From Echinometra lucunter (lineage: Eukaryota; Echinodermata; Echinoidea; Camarodonta; Echinometridae), in assembly GCA_029962745.1 (NCBI GenBank), contig CM057158.1, positions 65,464-129,463 on the forward strand: DNA of 64,000 bases. The letters are read 5' to 3'. Under the pieces are notes generated by a model that was given only the letters and a program-made list of their open reading frames with translations, was not told the origin of the DNA and did not search any database. The number at the start of each line of letters is the position of its first letter. Positions within the stretch are counted from its first letter, which is position 1. A program made the translations under genes and the position numbers. This document shows positions 25,570 through 37,700 of this stretch, piece after piece.

Positions 25570-26120
25570 TCCAGTTCCTCAAAATTTTCCCACGTCACGC
25601 CTGTTTTGATTAAGTTACATTTTGGTTGCCAGAGTATTGAAAGTACTGAATGGTCAAGCTGCATTCTTGTCTGAATTGATATTAGTTACGAAGTACACAG
25701 GAGAAACTGCTTCTAAAGCTACCTCACTTGAAAATAAAAGTAACTCTGTGGATTGTGCCTTCAGTTGTGCTGCTCCAAATCTTTGGAATAAACTGCCAAT
25801 GGAAATAAGAAAAGCCCCATCGCTCTTAAACATTTAGAGACTTTGGAAAGAATAATTGCTTTTAAAAACTAATCGTCTCGATGTCCACAATAAGAAATGG
25901 CGAACACCTGTAATATGTTAAGCATTTTGTTGTGATGTTATGTATTTTACTTTATGATGTACACAAATTATGTTCATGCAAACGTATTATACAGTATGAG
26001 AATTGCATTAATAAATACTTAAAAAAAAAAAAAAAAAAGCCCCATCTGTTACTGTCTTCAAAGTTTGTTGAAGACTCACCTTTTTTCAAAAGTTTTAATT
26101 TGATTACCGGTAGTTTTTTA
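25570..26120 (+). mobile_element. LINE C-terminal fragment
   Basis: Around 25700-25850 the plus strand reads 'SVDCAFSCAAPNLWNKLP' followed by 'IRKAPSLLN', the usual end of CR1-like reverse-transcriptase ORFs (..FSVAAPRLWNSLP..). The next residues 'FRDFGKNN' are in another frame. The phrase 'aagccccatc' recurs at 25810 and 26038, pointing to a rearranged insertion. Confidence 0.6.
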
Positions 26121-26269
26121 TTCATGTCGAAGCAGTAGCATTGTTTGGAGCTCTGTTACATCACAGCGCAGTATAGATATAGTAAATGCGCTATTTCAGT
26201 TCATCTAATCATTAATATCACTATGATAATAATGATAATAACAGTAACAGTGATAACAATAATCATTAT

Positions 26270-28141
26270 AACATAATGATAATAATAATAATGATAATGA
26301 GAAAGAAGCGAGCAAGCCGAAATAAAACCACTTTTTGGTATAAGAGAAGTATTAATTTTGTCATCACAAATATACAGAATATAGTTGATTTTATAATGTG
26401 CACCTCGACCCCTAGAGAATTCCAGGATAGTCGGACATCACTTCGCTGCAAAAAAATATGATATTCGGGCATCTGCTGCTTGAATAAGAGTGATTGCTGA
26501 AAAAAAATATGTGTTTCTAGATTTTATGAGCGAGCAGAAATGGATTATTTTGATACTGGGGACAGGTTCAAGTGAATTGGCACTCCCATCTCGCGATTTT
26601 GATAAAGTACAATTTATTGGCATCTTCCGTCCTATACAGAGAGTATGATAGGAATAGGCTATAATGGTCAGAGGCCGTTATCTCCTGAAGACAATTTTAT
26701 GTCAACTTCCCGATCGAATCCTTGCAGTTAGGCCATATAACATTTTACGAGTAAAGGAGGATATGTGCCAGGAAGCGATAGGAAGGGAATACCCCCCCCC
26801 CCCCCCGACGGTAGGGACTCTTTGAAAATACATTATAGCAAATAATGTGTTTCTTAATCCGTTTTGAGGAGTGGGGGATGATCGAAATATTTTGCCGTAA
26901 TGTCTTGCTCATATACTGGAGTATATATTACCTGCCCTCACACCCCCAAAGACATATACTACTTTTTTAATTTGCGAGCGAGTGAAGCGAGCGAACCCAA
27001 ATAACCAGTTATTGCTATAAAAGAAGTCTTGTTTTGTCATCGAAATACACTCTAGAGTGACATTTTAGCACCTCTCTAGATAATTTTGCTGGAAAATTGT
27101 TTGCTGTCCAAAACCACACTGTTTCTAAAAAGCGAGCGAAGTGAGCAATGAAAATACACTCTCTGAGTCGATCAAGGATAATTTGATGTGCTACGGGCAT
27201 TCGAGCACAAAATTAAATGCACCACGGGCCTATAAAATATCTAAAATATATTCGGTCACCTCACTTGCATGCCCAGTTCGTTTGCCTTTCCAATAATTCT
27301 TTATCTAGCTATATCATGAGTGAACGTAGCGAGCGAGAAAAAAAACATACAAAATATAAAACACCTTCCTGAAGACACCTCGCTGCAAAATATTATGATA
27401 TTCGGGCATCTGCTGCTAGAATAAGAGTGTTTGCTGATCGAAAACATCTTGTTTCTAGATTTTATGAAAGAACAAAAATTGAATATTTTATTACTGAGAA
27501 CGGGTTCAAGTTTATTGTTACTCGTATTACTCCCTTCTCGCGATTTTAGTAACGTACAGTTTATCAGCATCTTTTATTCTCACCGAGGTTATGAGAAGAG
27601 TAGGCTAATAATAATGGTCACAGGACGTTATCTCCTGAAGACAATTTTATGTCAACTTCCCGATCGAATCCTTGCAGTTAGGCCATATAACATTTTACGA
27701 GTAAAAGAATAGTGTGAGCATTGCATAGAAAGACAAATTGCAAATCTATTTCCTTTCTTGATTGAGAATAAAAACCAGCATTGGTGCAGGTACTGAAAAT
27801 GCGAGCGAGCGCTTCCATTTTTAAAAAAAAAAAGTTCTTTTTAGCAAATGAAACAGAATTCAGGAATTCATAATCTTATTTCGATCACATTTACCTTATG
27901 AACACATGCAGACGCGGTTCTATAGGAAACTATATGGGGGGCTACCGGGGGCTTAGAGGATATGTGCCAGGAAGCGATAGGAAGGGAATACCCCCCCCCC
28001 CCCCGACGGTAGGGACTCTTTGAAAATACATTATAGCAAATAATGTGTTTCTTAATCCGTTTTGAGGAGTGGGGGATGAAAAAAGAGTGTTTGCTGATCG
28101 AAAACATCTTGTTTCTAGATTTTATGAAAGAACAAAAATTG
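26270..28141. repeat. Diverged repeat family rich in 'gcgagcgaa', left block
   Basis: Unit phrases such as 'gatattcgggcatctgctgc', 'gtttctagattttatg', 'gttatctcctgaagacaatt' and 'cgatcgaatccttgcagtta' recur at 26450-26760, 27370-27720 and 28080-28141. A 120-bp segment (26758-26880) with a C run is repeated almost exactly at 27957-28078. No coding capacity; the family is unnamed here. Confidence 0.7.
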
Positions 28142-28486
28142 TTTGTTTGTTTGTTTTATTTCCGTATATAAAAATGACACAAATAAAATACATATACACA
28201 AAATATAGTGGTCATAGTTACAACATATAAAGTGGTGAAAGGTAATGGAGTAAATAAAACATACGGCTGGTAGTCCATAATCAGCTGCAATAACATATTG
28301 CTGCTGGTCTTCCATGGAGCCAGTTTACTTGGATGATAGAATGATTACCTTCGTATAGGAAGATGACCAAAACAATTAAAATTAAAAACAACAACAACAA
28401 TAAAAGACAAAGAATAAATATCCATGTATACGTAATCTCCTGCAACCTCCCCCCACTCCCTAGGTACAAATCAAAGACTTTTTATT

Positions 28487-30568
28487 TCAAATAGCACAAA
28501 TATATTTCATAAAGGTACATTTGAATGAATTGAAAGTGGTGACGTTACGCACATGTAAAGGAATTCGGTTATATTCGGAGGCAGCTCTATACGAGAAAGA
28601 CCTTCTACAACTATTACTTTTCGGTTTAGGTAAACATATATTATTCTCATTTCGAAGAGGGTAAGGAGTAGCTTTTATGTGAAACATATTTTTCATGTAT
28701 TCACATGTCATATTATTAAGAATTTTATACATAAATAATATCAAGTGTGTATATTGTCTCGTTTGAATTGCATCCCAACCCAGGATAGAGTGTATTTGGG
28801 AGGTAGAAGTGTGTGAAAAGGGGTCAATTTTCAAGATTATTCTAGCAGCTCTATTCTGAATTTTTTGAAGATGATCAAGAAGAGATTTGTTTGCGGATTG
28901 CCATACAATATCACCGTAATCAAAATGAGGTAAGATTATAGAGTTATAAATTAGTTTCAGTTCTGACAAATTTACAAAATGCTTTAACCGTGCAATATAA
29001 CAAACCATTTTGCCCAATTTATGACATAAGTAATTAATGTGACAGTCCCACTTCAGGTTTTCGTCCACAAAGACACCAAGATACTTGTAGCTCTGCACTT
29101 GGGTCAATATATGGCAATTGATTTTCACATGTAAAATTGGTTGTTTTTTGAGCATTTTAGGCGTTCCAATTAACATACACATAGTTTTGTCATAGTTTAT
29201 CTTCAAATTATTCCTGTTCATCCATTCGAAAAGACTTTCCAATTCCCTATTCAAAACACGTTCAATAACTTTAACATCCTTATGTGAGTAATATATCACA
29301 GTATCGTCAGCGTATAAATGAATGTTACACTCTTTAAACACAGAAATTACATCATCAATAAACAAAATAAACAGCAAAGGTCCCAGGAGAGAACCCTGGG
29401 GTACTCCCTTCGAAATAACCCTTTCTTCTGATAAAGTTCCATTGATGGAAGTACGTATACGTCTATCTGTCAGATAACTTTTAAACCAATGTAATTCTGC
29501 TCCAGAGACACCTAAAGATTTAAGTTTGGATAGGAGAATAACATGATCGACCAGATCAAATGCCTTTTGGAGGTCTACAAAAATAGCTCCCGTACACTGT
29601 CCATTGTCCACAGAATGAAACCAGTCGTCCGTTACCTTAGCTAGAGCAGTAACGGTAGAGTGTTTCGGACGGAATCCCGATTGAAATGGGGATAACAATG
29701 AATGAGTTTGCACATAGCGAAGCAATTGCTTTTGCACAATTTTCTCAATTAATTTAGACACACAAGGTAGGATTGATATCGGTCTATAATTGTTGAATTC
29801 AAACTTATCACCTTTTTTGTGTATGGGAACAATTTTTGCCACTTTCCATTTATCAGGCACGACCCCATCAATTAAAGATTTATTGATCAAAAAGGTAACT
29901 GGTTCAATTATTACAGAGATGGACTCTTTAAGTATATATACTGAGATACCATCTAAACCAACAGACTTTGCATTTTTCAAATTATGAACCTCTTTCAACA
30001 CATCACTCTGAGAGACAACAGTAAATGCGAATTCTTCATGAGAAGGGGAAGTTTGGAGGTTATGATGTACACTTATTGTATCACCACGAGCAATATCTAA
30101 AGCCACATTGGCAAAGTGATTATTAAAACCATTTGCCACTTTATCTGACATTTCTTTGGGAAAGATGCTACTAGAAGAGTTATTTTTACCCATCACGGAT
30201 TTGAGAATTTTCCAAGATTCATTTCTATTTGTCACGTTTAATAATTTATCGCAAAAATACTTGCGTTTTGATTTCCTTATGACAAAAGTAACCTTATTTT
30301 TTAGACGTTTATACAGCTTCCATAATTCATAATCATTTTTTATTTTAGCCTTTCTTTTAACTTTATCTCTTTCTTTCATTAAAGAGAGTATATCAGTATT
30401 CATCCAAGGAGAAGATATTTTTCGAATGCGCTTAGATTTTAAGGGCATATGTTTATTTACAACTTCTAATAGCATTTTTTCCCATTTATCGACAGCATCA
30501 TTGATATCATCACAATCTTGTATTTTCATCCAGTTTTGATTGCGTAAGTCATTTCTAAAAGATTCCAT
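28487..30568 (-). CDS. LINE ORF2 reverse transcriptase part
   Basis: 693-codon open frame. Reverse-transcriptase blocks appear in order: 'SVGLDGIS', 'WKVAKIVPIHKKGDK', 'NYRPISILP', 'SPFQSGFRPKHST', 'AIFVDLQKAFDLVDH', 'GVPQGSLLGPLLF', catalytic 'YADDT', then 'NLKINYDKT' and 'YLGVFVDENLKWDCHI'. No stop interrupts it, so the insertion is fairly young. The frame begins downstream of a disrupted endonuclease domain; the annotated ATG is not expected to be the real start, since RT is normally made as part of an EN-RT protein. Confidence 0.85.
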   Translation of the reverse strand: MESFRNDLRNQNWMKIQDCDDINDAVDKWEKMLLEVVNKHMPLKSKRIRKISSPWMNTDILSLMKERDKVKRKAKIKNDYELWKLYKRLKNKVTFVIRKSKRKYFCDKLLNVTNRNESWKILKSVMGKNNSSSSIFPKEMSDKVANGFNNHFANVALDIARGDTISVHHNLQTSPSHEEFAFTVVSQSDVLKEVHNLKNAKSVGLDGISVYILKESISVIIEPVTFLINKSLIDGVVPDKWKVAKIVPIHKKGDKFEFNNYRPISILPCVSKLIEKIVQKQLLRYVQTHSLLSPFQSGFRPKHSTVTALAKVTDDWFHSVDNGQCTGAIFVDLQKAFDLVDHVILLSKLKSLGVSGAELHWFKSYLTDRRIRTSINGTLSEERVISKGVPQGSLLGPLLFILFIDDVISVFKECNIHLYADDTVIYYSHKDVKVIERVLNRELESLFEWMNRNNLKINYDKTMCMLIGTPKMLKKQPILHVKINCHILTQVQSYKYLGVFVDENLKWDCHINYLCHKLGKMVCYIARLKHFVNLSELKLIYNSIILPHFDYGDIVWQSANKSLLDHLQKIQNRAARIILKIDPFSHTSTSQIHSILGWDAIQTRQYTHLILFMYKILNNMTCEYMKNMFHIKATPYPLRNENNICLPKPKSNSCRRSFSYRAASEYNRIPLHVRNVTTFNSFKCTFMKYICAI

Positions 30569-31434
30569 ATCAACATTCCTAAATTTTCTATACTGTACGA
30601 AGAATCATTGATAAATTTCAGAGAATATATAGTATTAATTTGATCATATATTTTGGTATTTCCATGAAATGGCCTTTTCATGATATCGCAGTTAATATCA
30701 CCCATGACAATAATGTCACAATCAAAGCTACAAGCAAAAGCTAAAAAGTCTTCATATTGCTGAAATATATCAATTCTAGAATTGGGCGGCCTATACCAAT
30801 TGAAGAATAATATCGGTCTTGTGTTTTTAAAGTGGATCCGCAAACAGATAGCTTCTAAATAAGAAAAGGAACTATGATTTATTGACTCAATATGTAAAGA
30901 TTCGTGCACATAAACTGCCACCCCACCTCCATTTCTATCACGGTCTCTACGAATAACAGAATAATGGGGTATTTCAACTTCACTATCCAGAAAGGAGCTG
31001 TCCAATCTTGTCTCATTTAATGCAAAAACATGAATATCATTTTCAGTTAAAATATGTTTAATTTCTTCATAATTTTTCGGAAGGCTAACAATGTTCAAAT
31101 GAACAAACTTTATTCCTTTCTCAGAAAGCTGACTATACTTCAAACAGACATTATCATATTTATTCTTATTGAGAGCATGTGTATTACTTAATGGTTCAGT
31201 AGGGGTTACCATACTATCTTCTATAAAACCTGGAAGATGCTTGAAAATACATTTTGTACACTCCCAGTTAAAAAATTGCTCTGAAACATCATCATACATC
31301 TTTACTGGAATACGTGAGCAAGATATGTGTACCCATTTATTACAAGTAGTACAAAGAAGTGCTTTTTGATTTGACTTAACGTTCTTGTTACAAAGAACAC
31401 AGGGGAAATGTACCATTACCCAGAAAAACAACAA
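30526..31434 (-). pseudogene. LINE ORF2 PHD finger and truncated AP endonuclease
   Basis: A PHD-type zinc finger comes first (CVLC, CTTC, H and C of WVHISC, CTKC). An exonuclease/endonuclease/phosphatase fold follows: 'FVHLNIVSLP', catalytic Glu in 'ALNETRLD', 'GGGVAVYV', 'VMGDINCD'. After 'SLKFINDSS' the frame leaves the domain, and the C-terminal part including the SDH motif is absent. The following frame resumes just before the RT region near 30590, so an internal deletion with frameshift appears to separate EN and RT. Confidence 0.75.
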
Positions 31435-31959
31435 TTAGAGCAACAAAATGAGAAAAGAGGAAAAAGGACAATAAAATATTTACACATATATAAACGCTTG
31501 TTCAAGATGCCAAAGAACTGACGCACAATAATGACCCAAAGGTCTGAGTAGTAAAACGGCTGCGTGAAGTATACTGCATAATAGTTCCCTTATCTATTAG
31601 ATCCATAGTACAATACATCACTTCGTTTGGCAAACTCAAAGAGGTACCCAAGACGTTGCAGCTATAATAAGCCCAGGGAGCTTGTAAAGAACACTAAATT
31701 ATACAAAGGACAAATAACCTGAATTCAGTCAATGTTTATATGCAATCGAAATTCTTGGGGCATAAAGGATTAATAATTGGTCCTACTGTCAAGACAGTTA
31801 ACAAGTTCAACAGGATCAATGAAGAATAAACGGAGATCAGAGTTGAATTCTATTAACTAATGACACTTGACTGTGATGCTCTACAGGGAACAATCGTAAG
31901 TAGGTTCACTGAAGTCTAATCCATGATGAAAGAGTACAGTTCTAATCTTAAGATGCTAC

Positions 31960-32673
31960 TTAATCTGAAGACAACAGTTTGGGAATGTGGGCTCTTTTTG
32001 TCAGCGTGTGGCGATGACCATCGTTGGTTATTACGCGAATGCGGCCATCTTGGGTCCATATACTTTTATACATGTCTTTGTATTTGGACTTGATTTCCCA
32101 AAAAAGTTTGGATCTCGGCCTAGTTAGGCTCTCCTGTATGTAGATGGGGTCTCCTTCAAGATCTCGCAGTGTTCTCCTGGTTTGGTAGATTCGGTTTCGA
32201 ACATCATAGCCAGTGAAGCGAACGATGATCCCACGTGACTTCTCCCTTTTGGCGCCTAAACGGTGTGACCTGTCAAAGTCGCCATCTTGAATCTTTATTT
32301 TCAGTTTCTCCTCACACAATTTTTTCACGATCTCATTGGTGTTTTCATTCTCACTCTCCTCCATACCATGAAACACAAGACAATTCCTCCTTGAGTATTG
32401 CTCAGCTTCGTCCTGTTGCTCCTTTATCATATCTATTTCCTTTTCTAGTCTACTTATCTTTTCATCTCTCGACGCCATTTCAAAATCAAAGTTTTCCCTC
32501 AAGTTGTCGCCAACTTTTTGGGTAATGACTGAAGTTAGTTCGTCAATGAGAGTAGCCTTAATTTTACTCACGAGAGGGTCGAGGAGTTCACTGTTGGCCT
32601 CCAGAGCTCTCTGAACCTCTTCCCGAATCTCTCTTGCAAGATCGTCGGCGGCGTTCCGTTTGCTCCTTGTCAT
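31960..32673 (-). CDS. LINE ORF1 RNA-binding protein
   Basis: About 237 residues from MTRSKRN. The N-terminal half is heptad-rich and charged, probably a coiled coil (residues 20-110). The second half has L1-ORF1-like features: 'EQYSRRNCLVFHGM', 'DRSHRLG', 'GIIVRF' and 'RRTLRDL'. It would package element RNA and act as a chaperone. An upstream in-frame ATG exists at 32832, but the region between is hydrophobic and lacks the family pattern. Confidence 0.75.
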   Translation of the reverse strand: MTRSKRNAADDLAREIREEVQRALEANSELLDPLVSKIKATLIDELTSVITQKVGDNLRENFDFEMASRDEKISRLEKEIDMIKEQQDEAEQYSRRNCLVFHGMEESENENTNEIVKKLCEEKLKIKIQDGDFDRSHRLGAKREKSRGIIVRFTGYDVRNRIYQTRRTLRDLEGDPIYIQESLTRPRSKLFWEIKSKYKDMYKSIWTQDGRIRVITNDGHRHTLTKRAHIPKLLSSD

Positions 32674-32897
32674 GGCTATACACAGAAAAGGTCCAATAGT
32701 AGACAGCAAAATGGTCGCCAATGATAAAATAAAGGTCCATAAATATTCAGAATATAGATAATATCCACTAGGATAAGAATGAGGAGATATATTCGATGAG
32801 AAATTGAAAATCTCAGCTGCTTTAGAACACAAAGGCCATGGGTCACAGAGCTGAAATCAAGCACGTCCGTTCATGACCAGTTCACTCGTTCACAAAA

Positions 32898-33276
32898 TCA
32901 AAATCGAATATTTTATTACTGAGAACGGGTTCAAGTTTATTGTTACTCGTATTACTCCTTTCTCGCGATTTTAGTAATGTATAGTTTATCAGCATCTTTT
33001 ATTCTCACCGAGGTTATGAGAAGAGTAGGCTAATAATAATGGTCACAGGACGTTATCTCCTGTAAATTCATCTAAGTCATTTTCGGTCAACTTGCCGCTC
33101 GAATCCTTGCAGTTATATCTGTCATTTCAAGAATAGCATAGGCATTGGATAGGCCTATACAGAGACAATTAAGATGCAAATATAACAGGCATTGGTTAAT
33201 TAAGATACTTAAAGCTTAAAGCGAGTGAGCGAAGCGAGCGAACGCTTCCAGGTTTTTCCTAATTTTCAGTTCTCTT

Positions 33277-33317
<41 letters not shown>

Positions 33318-34400
33318 AATACTATTTTCCCTGTAAAAAACGGGGACATATTGTACACGCGTCATACCCCTCTCGAAAAAGTGTGTGTGTGGGGAGGGGG
33401 TATACCACCCATCCCCCGGGATTTATGCCAGTGGTTTCTATAAGCATGACGTAATTACATGTTTCAAAAGTATTAGAGAATTCAGTCAGGATTTCAAGCA
33501 GATGTACTGGGGGTCACCAAGAAGAAAATTTGTTTTAGGCCTGTCAAAGAAAGAGAAAGCTCCGTAAAACTGAATTTGTAGATATTATGTATTTGAAACA
33601 TTTCTTATTGTATACGAGTAAAAGAAATATACGATATTACAAAAAGAACATCATTATCTATTTCAAAAAGTTTTATCAATGTCACAAACTTTGTATCGAA
33701 TCACCAGGATCTCAGTGATACGACATACCACACATCGTATCTCCCACAATACCTGTTCGTTAAGTTTGTTTTAGTCATATGCCCAAAGGTGCTTGCTTGC
33801 CGTCCGAAACTATTCTGTTTCTACGAGCGAACGAATCGCGCAACTAACAAAAATATTTCAGATTCGACGCCAGAATACGTACACTACATGATTTGATGGA
33901 CATCTTCCTGTAGAATTCGAAGATGTTCGGACACCTCGCTGCCCAGTATTATAATATTCGGGCTTCTCGCTGCTGGTACCACTAGGTGCTTGCTGCCCAA
34001 ACCATCCTGTTTCCTAGATTTTATGAGCTAGGAAAGCGAGCGAACGAGAAAAAAAATGGTATACTGAGATGAGGTTCTATCCTTATTCCATTCTCATAAT
34101 TTGAGTAATGTACATTTCATCGTCATCTTTCGTTCTCATATTGCCAGAGGTTATTGGTCGCAGGCCATTATCTGATGAAAATTCACCTCTTTAGATCAAC
34201 TTGGCGCCCAATTCCTTGCAATTATTATTGCTAATAAACATTCTATGAGTAAAATAATAGCATATATTAGTAAGGACGTGATGCAAACCAAATAACATTG
34301 ATAAGAATATCAAATATTAGTATAACTGGCATTGGTTATTAGATACCTAAAAATGATGTGAGCGATCAAAGAGGTTAAGCGCTCCCAGGTTTTTCCCTTT
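32898..34400. repeat. Diverged 'gcgagcgaa' repeat family, right block
   Basis: Continuation of the 26-28 kb family after the LINE: 'cagcatcttttattctcacc', 'gaatccttgcagtt' and 'ctgtttcctagattttatgag' recur at 32900-33130, 33790-34060 and 34100-34260. Contains a (CT)n tract (33280-33312). Confidence 0.65.
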
Positions 34401-34608
34401 TTCTTTTCTTCTCTTTCCTTTCGTTTTCTTTTCTTTTTTTTTTTTTTCTCTTTTCTTCTTTCCCCACTTCTTTCCTTCCCTTCCTTTTCCTTTTTTCCCC
34501 CTTTTTCTTCGCTTGACACACCCCTTCTCATGAAAAGTGCGGGGGGTAGGTATTCCAGCCCCTCCCCCACCCCCACCCCACCCCCCCCCCCCCCCCCCCC
34601 CCCCCCCC
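34400..34608. repeat. Pyrimidine-rich tract ending in a C homopolymer
   Basis: T/C-rich stretch (34400-34510) followed by a C run of about 30 bases (34579-34608), about 170 bp before the BOP1 start codon. Open frames across it are low complexity. Confidence 0.8.
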
Positions 34609-34777
34609 ATTCCTACGCCTTTGCTTTTTTCCCTTTGTTTAATATCACCCAACCAATAATGAATCGATTTTTTTTTTCTGACGTTTCAACGACACCTTCG
34701 TTGGTGGTCAATTGTGCATGTGGTCGCTTACTTGCCTGAAATTGTGAAGCGGCGCTGCTTAGTTTAGTTGTGCTACG

Positions 34778-37700
34778 ATGGCGACGTCGATGTCAAGTTC
34801 GAGAAAAAGGCCAGCATGTGTTGAGGGTAACGTTGAATTAGAGCAAAAGGTGAGTAAAAATTATCATTATTATATTTCAAAGGTAATTTCGGAGGCTGAC
34901 GGCAGGTAGCAGCACACTTGTCCCAGCGGTCCCACATATTGAAATGTTTGTTGGTTTGAACTGGCTCTCGTATTCGTAAATAAATTTTCTGAAAATTCTA
35001 GGTCTAAATGCTGAAATATTTTAGAAGCTCCTCAGTAGCATCGGTGCTTGCAAAAATGATTTTCTAGGGATATTTTGAAGTGGTCAAACAGGGGCGGCCC
35101 CAAGGGAGGCATGGCATGCACGGGGGGGGGGGGGGGGGGGGGGGGGGGCATTCCCCCCCCCCCCCACTCAGAAGCATTGTCCCCCCCAGTTGCCCCCCCA
35201 GAAATTTTGAGGACTGAGAAGTAAAATTATACAGTAATTTGTAAATAAGTAGATGTTGTCATAAGCATCATATTCAAGCTGTGAAGTGCTCTAAAATACT
35301 TCAACTTTCCACTCTTCAAAACTTCGATTAAAAACAATAAAAGTAGCCATTTTTGGCTTGCTCGCTTCGCTCGCTCGTCATATTTCTTTTGCCCTCCATT
35401 TGCTCCCCCCCCCCCACTTTAACAATCCTGGTGCCACCACTGTGGTCAAATGGCTTCTATGTTAGCGAGATAAGAAAAAATGCCAGGCTCTGTGGAGAGT
35501 AATAGCGTTAGCAATTTTTTTTTTTTTTTTTAATTCTCCAGGAGCCTCCAGGCTAGTCGTGTTCCCTAACCCTGACCCTAATCCTAACCCTAACCCTTAC
35601 CCTAGCCCTAATCCTTCCTATATTTTCATGTTCTTTCATAAAAAAAGTGAAAATTTTTATATGTACTCAAAAATGCAAGCTTATCTGAAATCAGGGATTA
35701 ACTGAGCACTAACTGTGTTAGTGTGAGTGATCTGAGATAAGCTTGTAACATTGGAGGTCTTACGCTACTCCTTAGTACTAACTTGGTAGTCATTTACGCT
35801 GAAAAGCTTCCGTAGCTTTTGTGTGCATCATTCATACATAAGAGGAAATAACCATTTGAAATTTCAATTTTAACTCTGAATCCCCAGATCATGAAATTTT
35901 TGGCATATTAAGAGCTGAACATGTTGAAGAGTCCCTGAATCAGATATCTAGCAAATTTAAGAAAATAAAATCTTGCTTAGGCAAATCTTGCTTAGGCAAG
36001 TTAACAGCAATTTTGTTGTCTGTTTTGACTGCTGCTACAGTGAATGTTCACATAAGCAGGAAACTTAAGATTATATATAAAATTTTATATTTTCATTTGC
36101 AAATTGTTCAAGAAATATGAATTCATGACTTTGATAACAACAAGTGGTATTCTTGTAGCTTATAGGCTTTCCATCGATGTGTAATTTGTCTATCTTCTTT
36201 TCTCTCTTTGGAGAGGGCCTTTAAGGTCCGTATTTTTTATTCTTACATGTATGTATTGGTTTTCATTTCTTTCAGCTAAACTTGTTTGCTGATGCTCCAG
36301 CTGATGACGATGACAGTTCAGATTCTGCCTTGTCTGAAGAGAATGATGAAGAATCAGAGAGTGAGCAAGAGGGAGAATATGACCCCTTTGCAAACTTCAT
36401 TGAAGATGATAGTGATGAAGCAGGTCAGTAATCTTATTCATATAAACTACTGAAATCATTAGCTCTGATAAGCTCTTTGGAAACTTCAATTAAGATGATG
36501 ATAGTGATGAAGAGGATGTTTTCAAACTTGAGTGAAGATTATTGAAGGGTATCGCTAGTACAGCCAAATAATTGAGGCATAAGTTCTTGTTCTATGTACC
36601 AATTATTATTTTTTGTTAGTAATTTTGGTACATTTGATGAAATATTGACATTTGTATCATCAGAGGAAATTTGTATGTTTACAATACCATACATTATTAT
36701 CTAAATAGGGCATTTTAGAAGCGCATTAAAAACACATATTTTATGTCTGCATGATTTGTCTGTGCAATATCAAAGCATATTGTATAAAATGCCAAATTCC
36801 CCATAGGTTCATGTACAAAATTTGCTGTGCAATATTATGCGATATAGTATGGTCTTTTCACTTTCGCACATTGAAACAAACAAGCACAATAGGGATTACA
36901 GTGCGCGGATACGCAATACACGCAATGCACAAATGACACTTTGATGACGTCATAAAGAGATAAGTCAAACTTATGTGATCAAAATAAGTGTACGATGGGG
37001 GCTCATTTTAGTTACTGGAATGACATTTATTGAATTTTAAATCCCTTTCCTGTTGGGTATAGATAATAATAATTATATTGGATGGCTTTATTTCATGGAA
37101 TACCAGGAATATTCCACTCATTAGGGCCAATATTGCACTCATCTTCAATTCGTGCAATATTGACCCTAATTTGTGGAATATTCTCTGGTATCCCATTCAG
37201 AGCCATCCAATATAATATAAATATTGCCATTTATATAGTGCTCTCACAATGACTGAACATGTATCACAGCACTTTACAAAACAATTAACAAACAAAAAAG
37301 GGGTGACTCCCAAACACGAGGAGTCCAGGGGGCTGCAGGCCCCTGGTCATGCTGGTAGGAGTTCAGAGAGCAAGTCTTGAGGTTTTATGGTTTTGGAAGC
37401 CTATATGAAATGAGCAATTTACACCATACATGTACAATAGTCTAAAAGGGAATGATATATTGATAGCTATATGTATATGTAAGCTCTTCTTTTACATTTT
37501 TAAAAAAAAATATTAATCATTCAAAAAAAGAAATTATACAGAATCGGGCAATAACTGTTTACACAAAGCAGCACTGCGATAGGAGTTTGAATGTCGCAGC
37601 ATATCTCGGCGGAGCAATTGTCGGGGGAGCATATGTCAGCGGAGTAATTGTCGGCGGAGCAAATGTCGGCGGAGCACTTGTCGTAATTTCGGAGCATATT

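Larger units (their letters stand above)
28142..32897 (-). mobile_element. Nearly full-length CR1/L2-like non-LTR retrotransposon
   Basis: About 4.75 kb on the minus strand: ORF1 (32673-31960), PHD finger plus endonuclease (31434 down to about 30590), reverse transcriptase (to 28487), 3' UTR with an AATAAA (ggaaataaaac), and an (AAAC)n tail at 28142-28156. It interrupts a 26-28 kb repeat: 'gaacaaaaattg' on the left and 'aatattttattactgag' on the right are contiguous at about 27470-27490, giving an empty-site comparison. Target duplication is short and imperfect (aaaattg/aaaatcg). Confidence 0.88.

Noticed and set aside
11000..34700. HSF1 between DGAT1 and BOP1, as in mammals
   Set aside because: No HSF DNA-binding domain or heptad-repeat coding sequence is visible on either strand in this gap.
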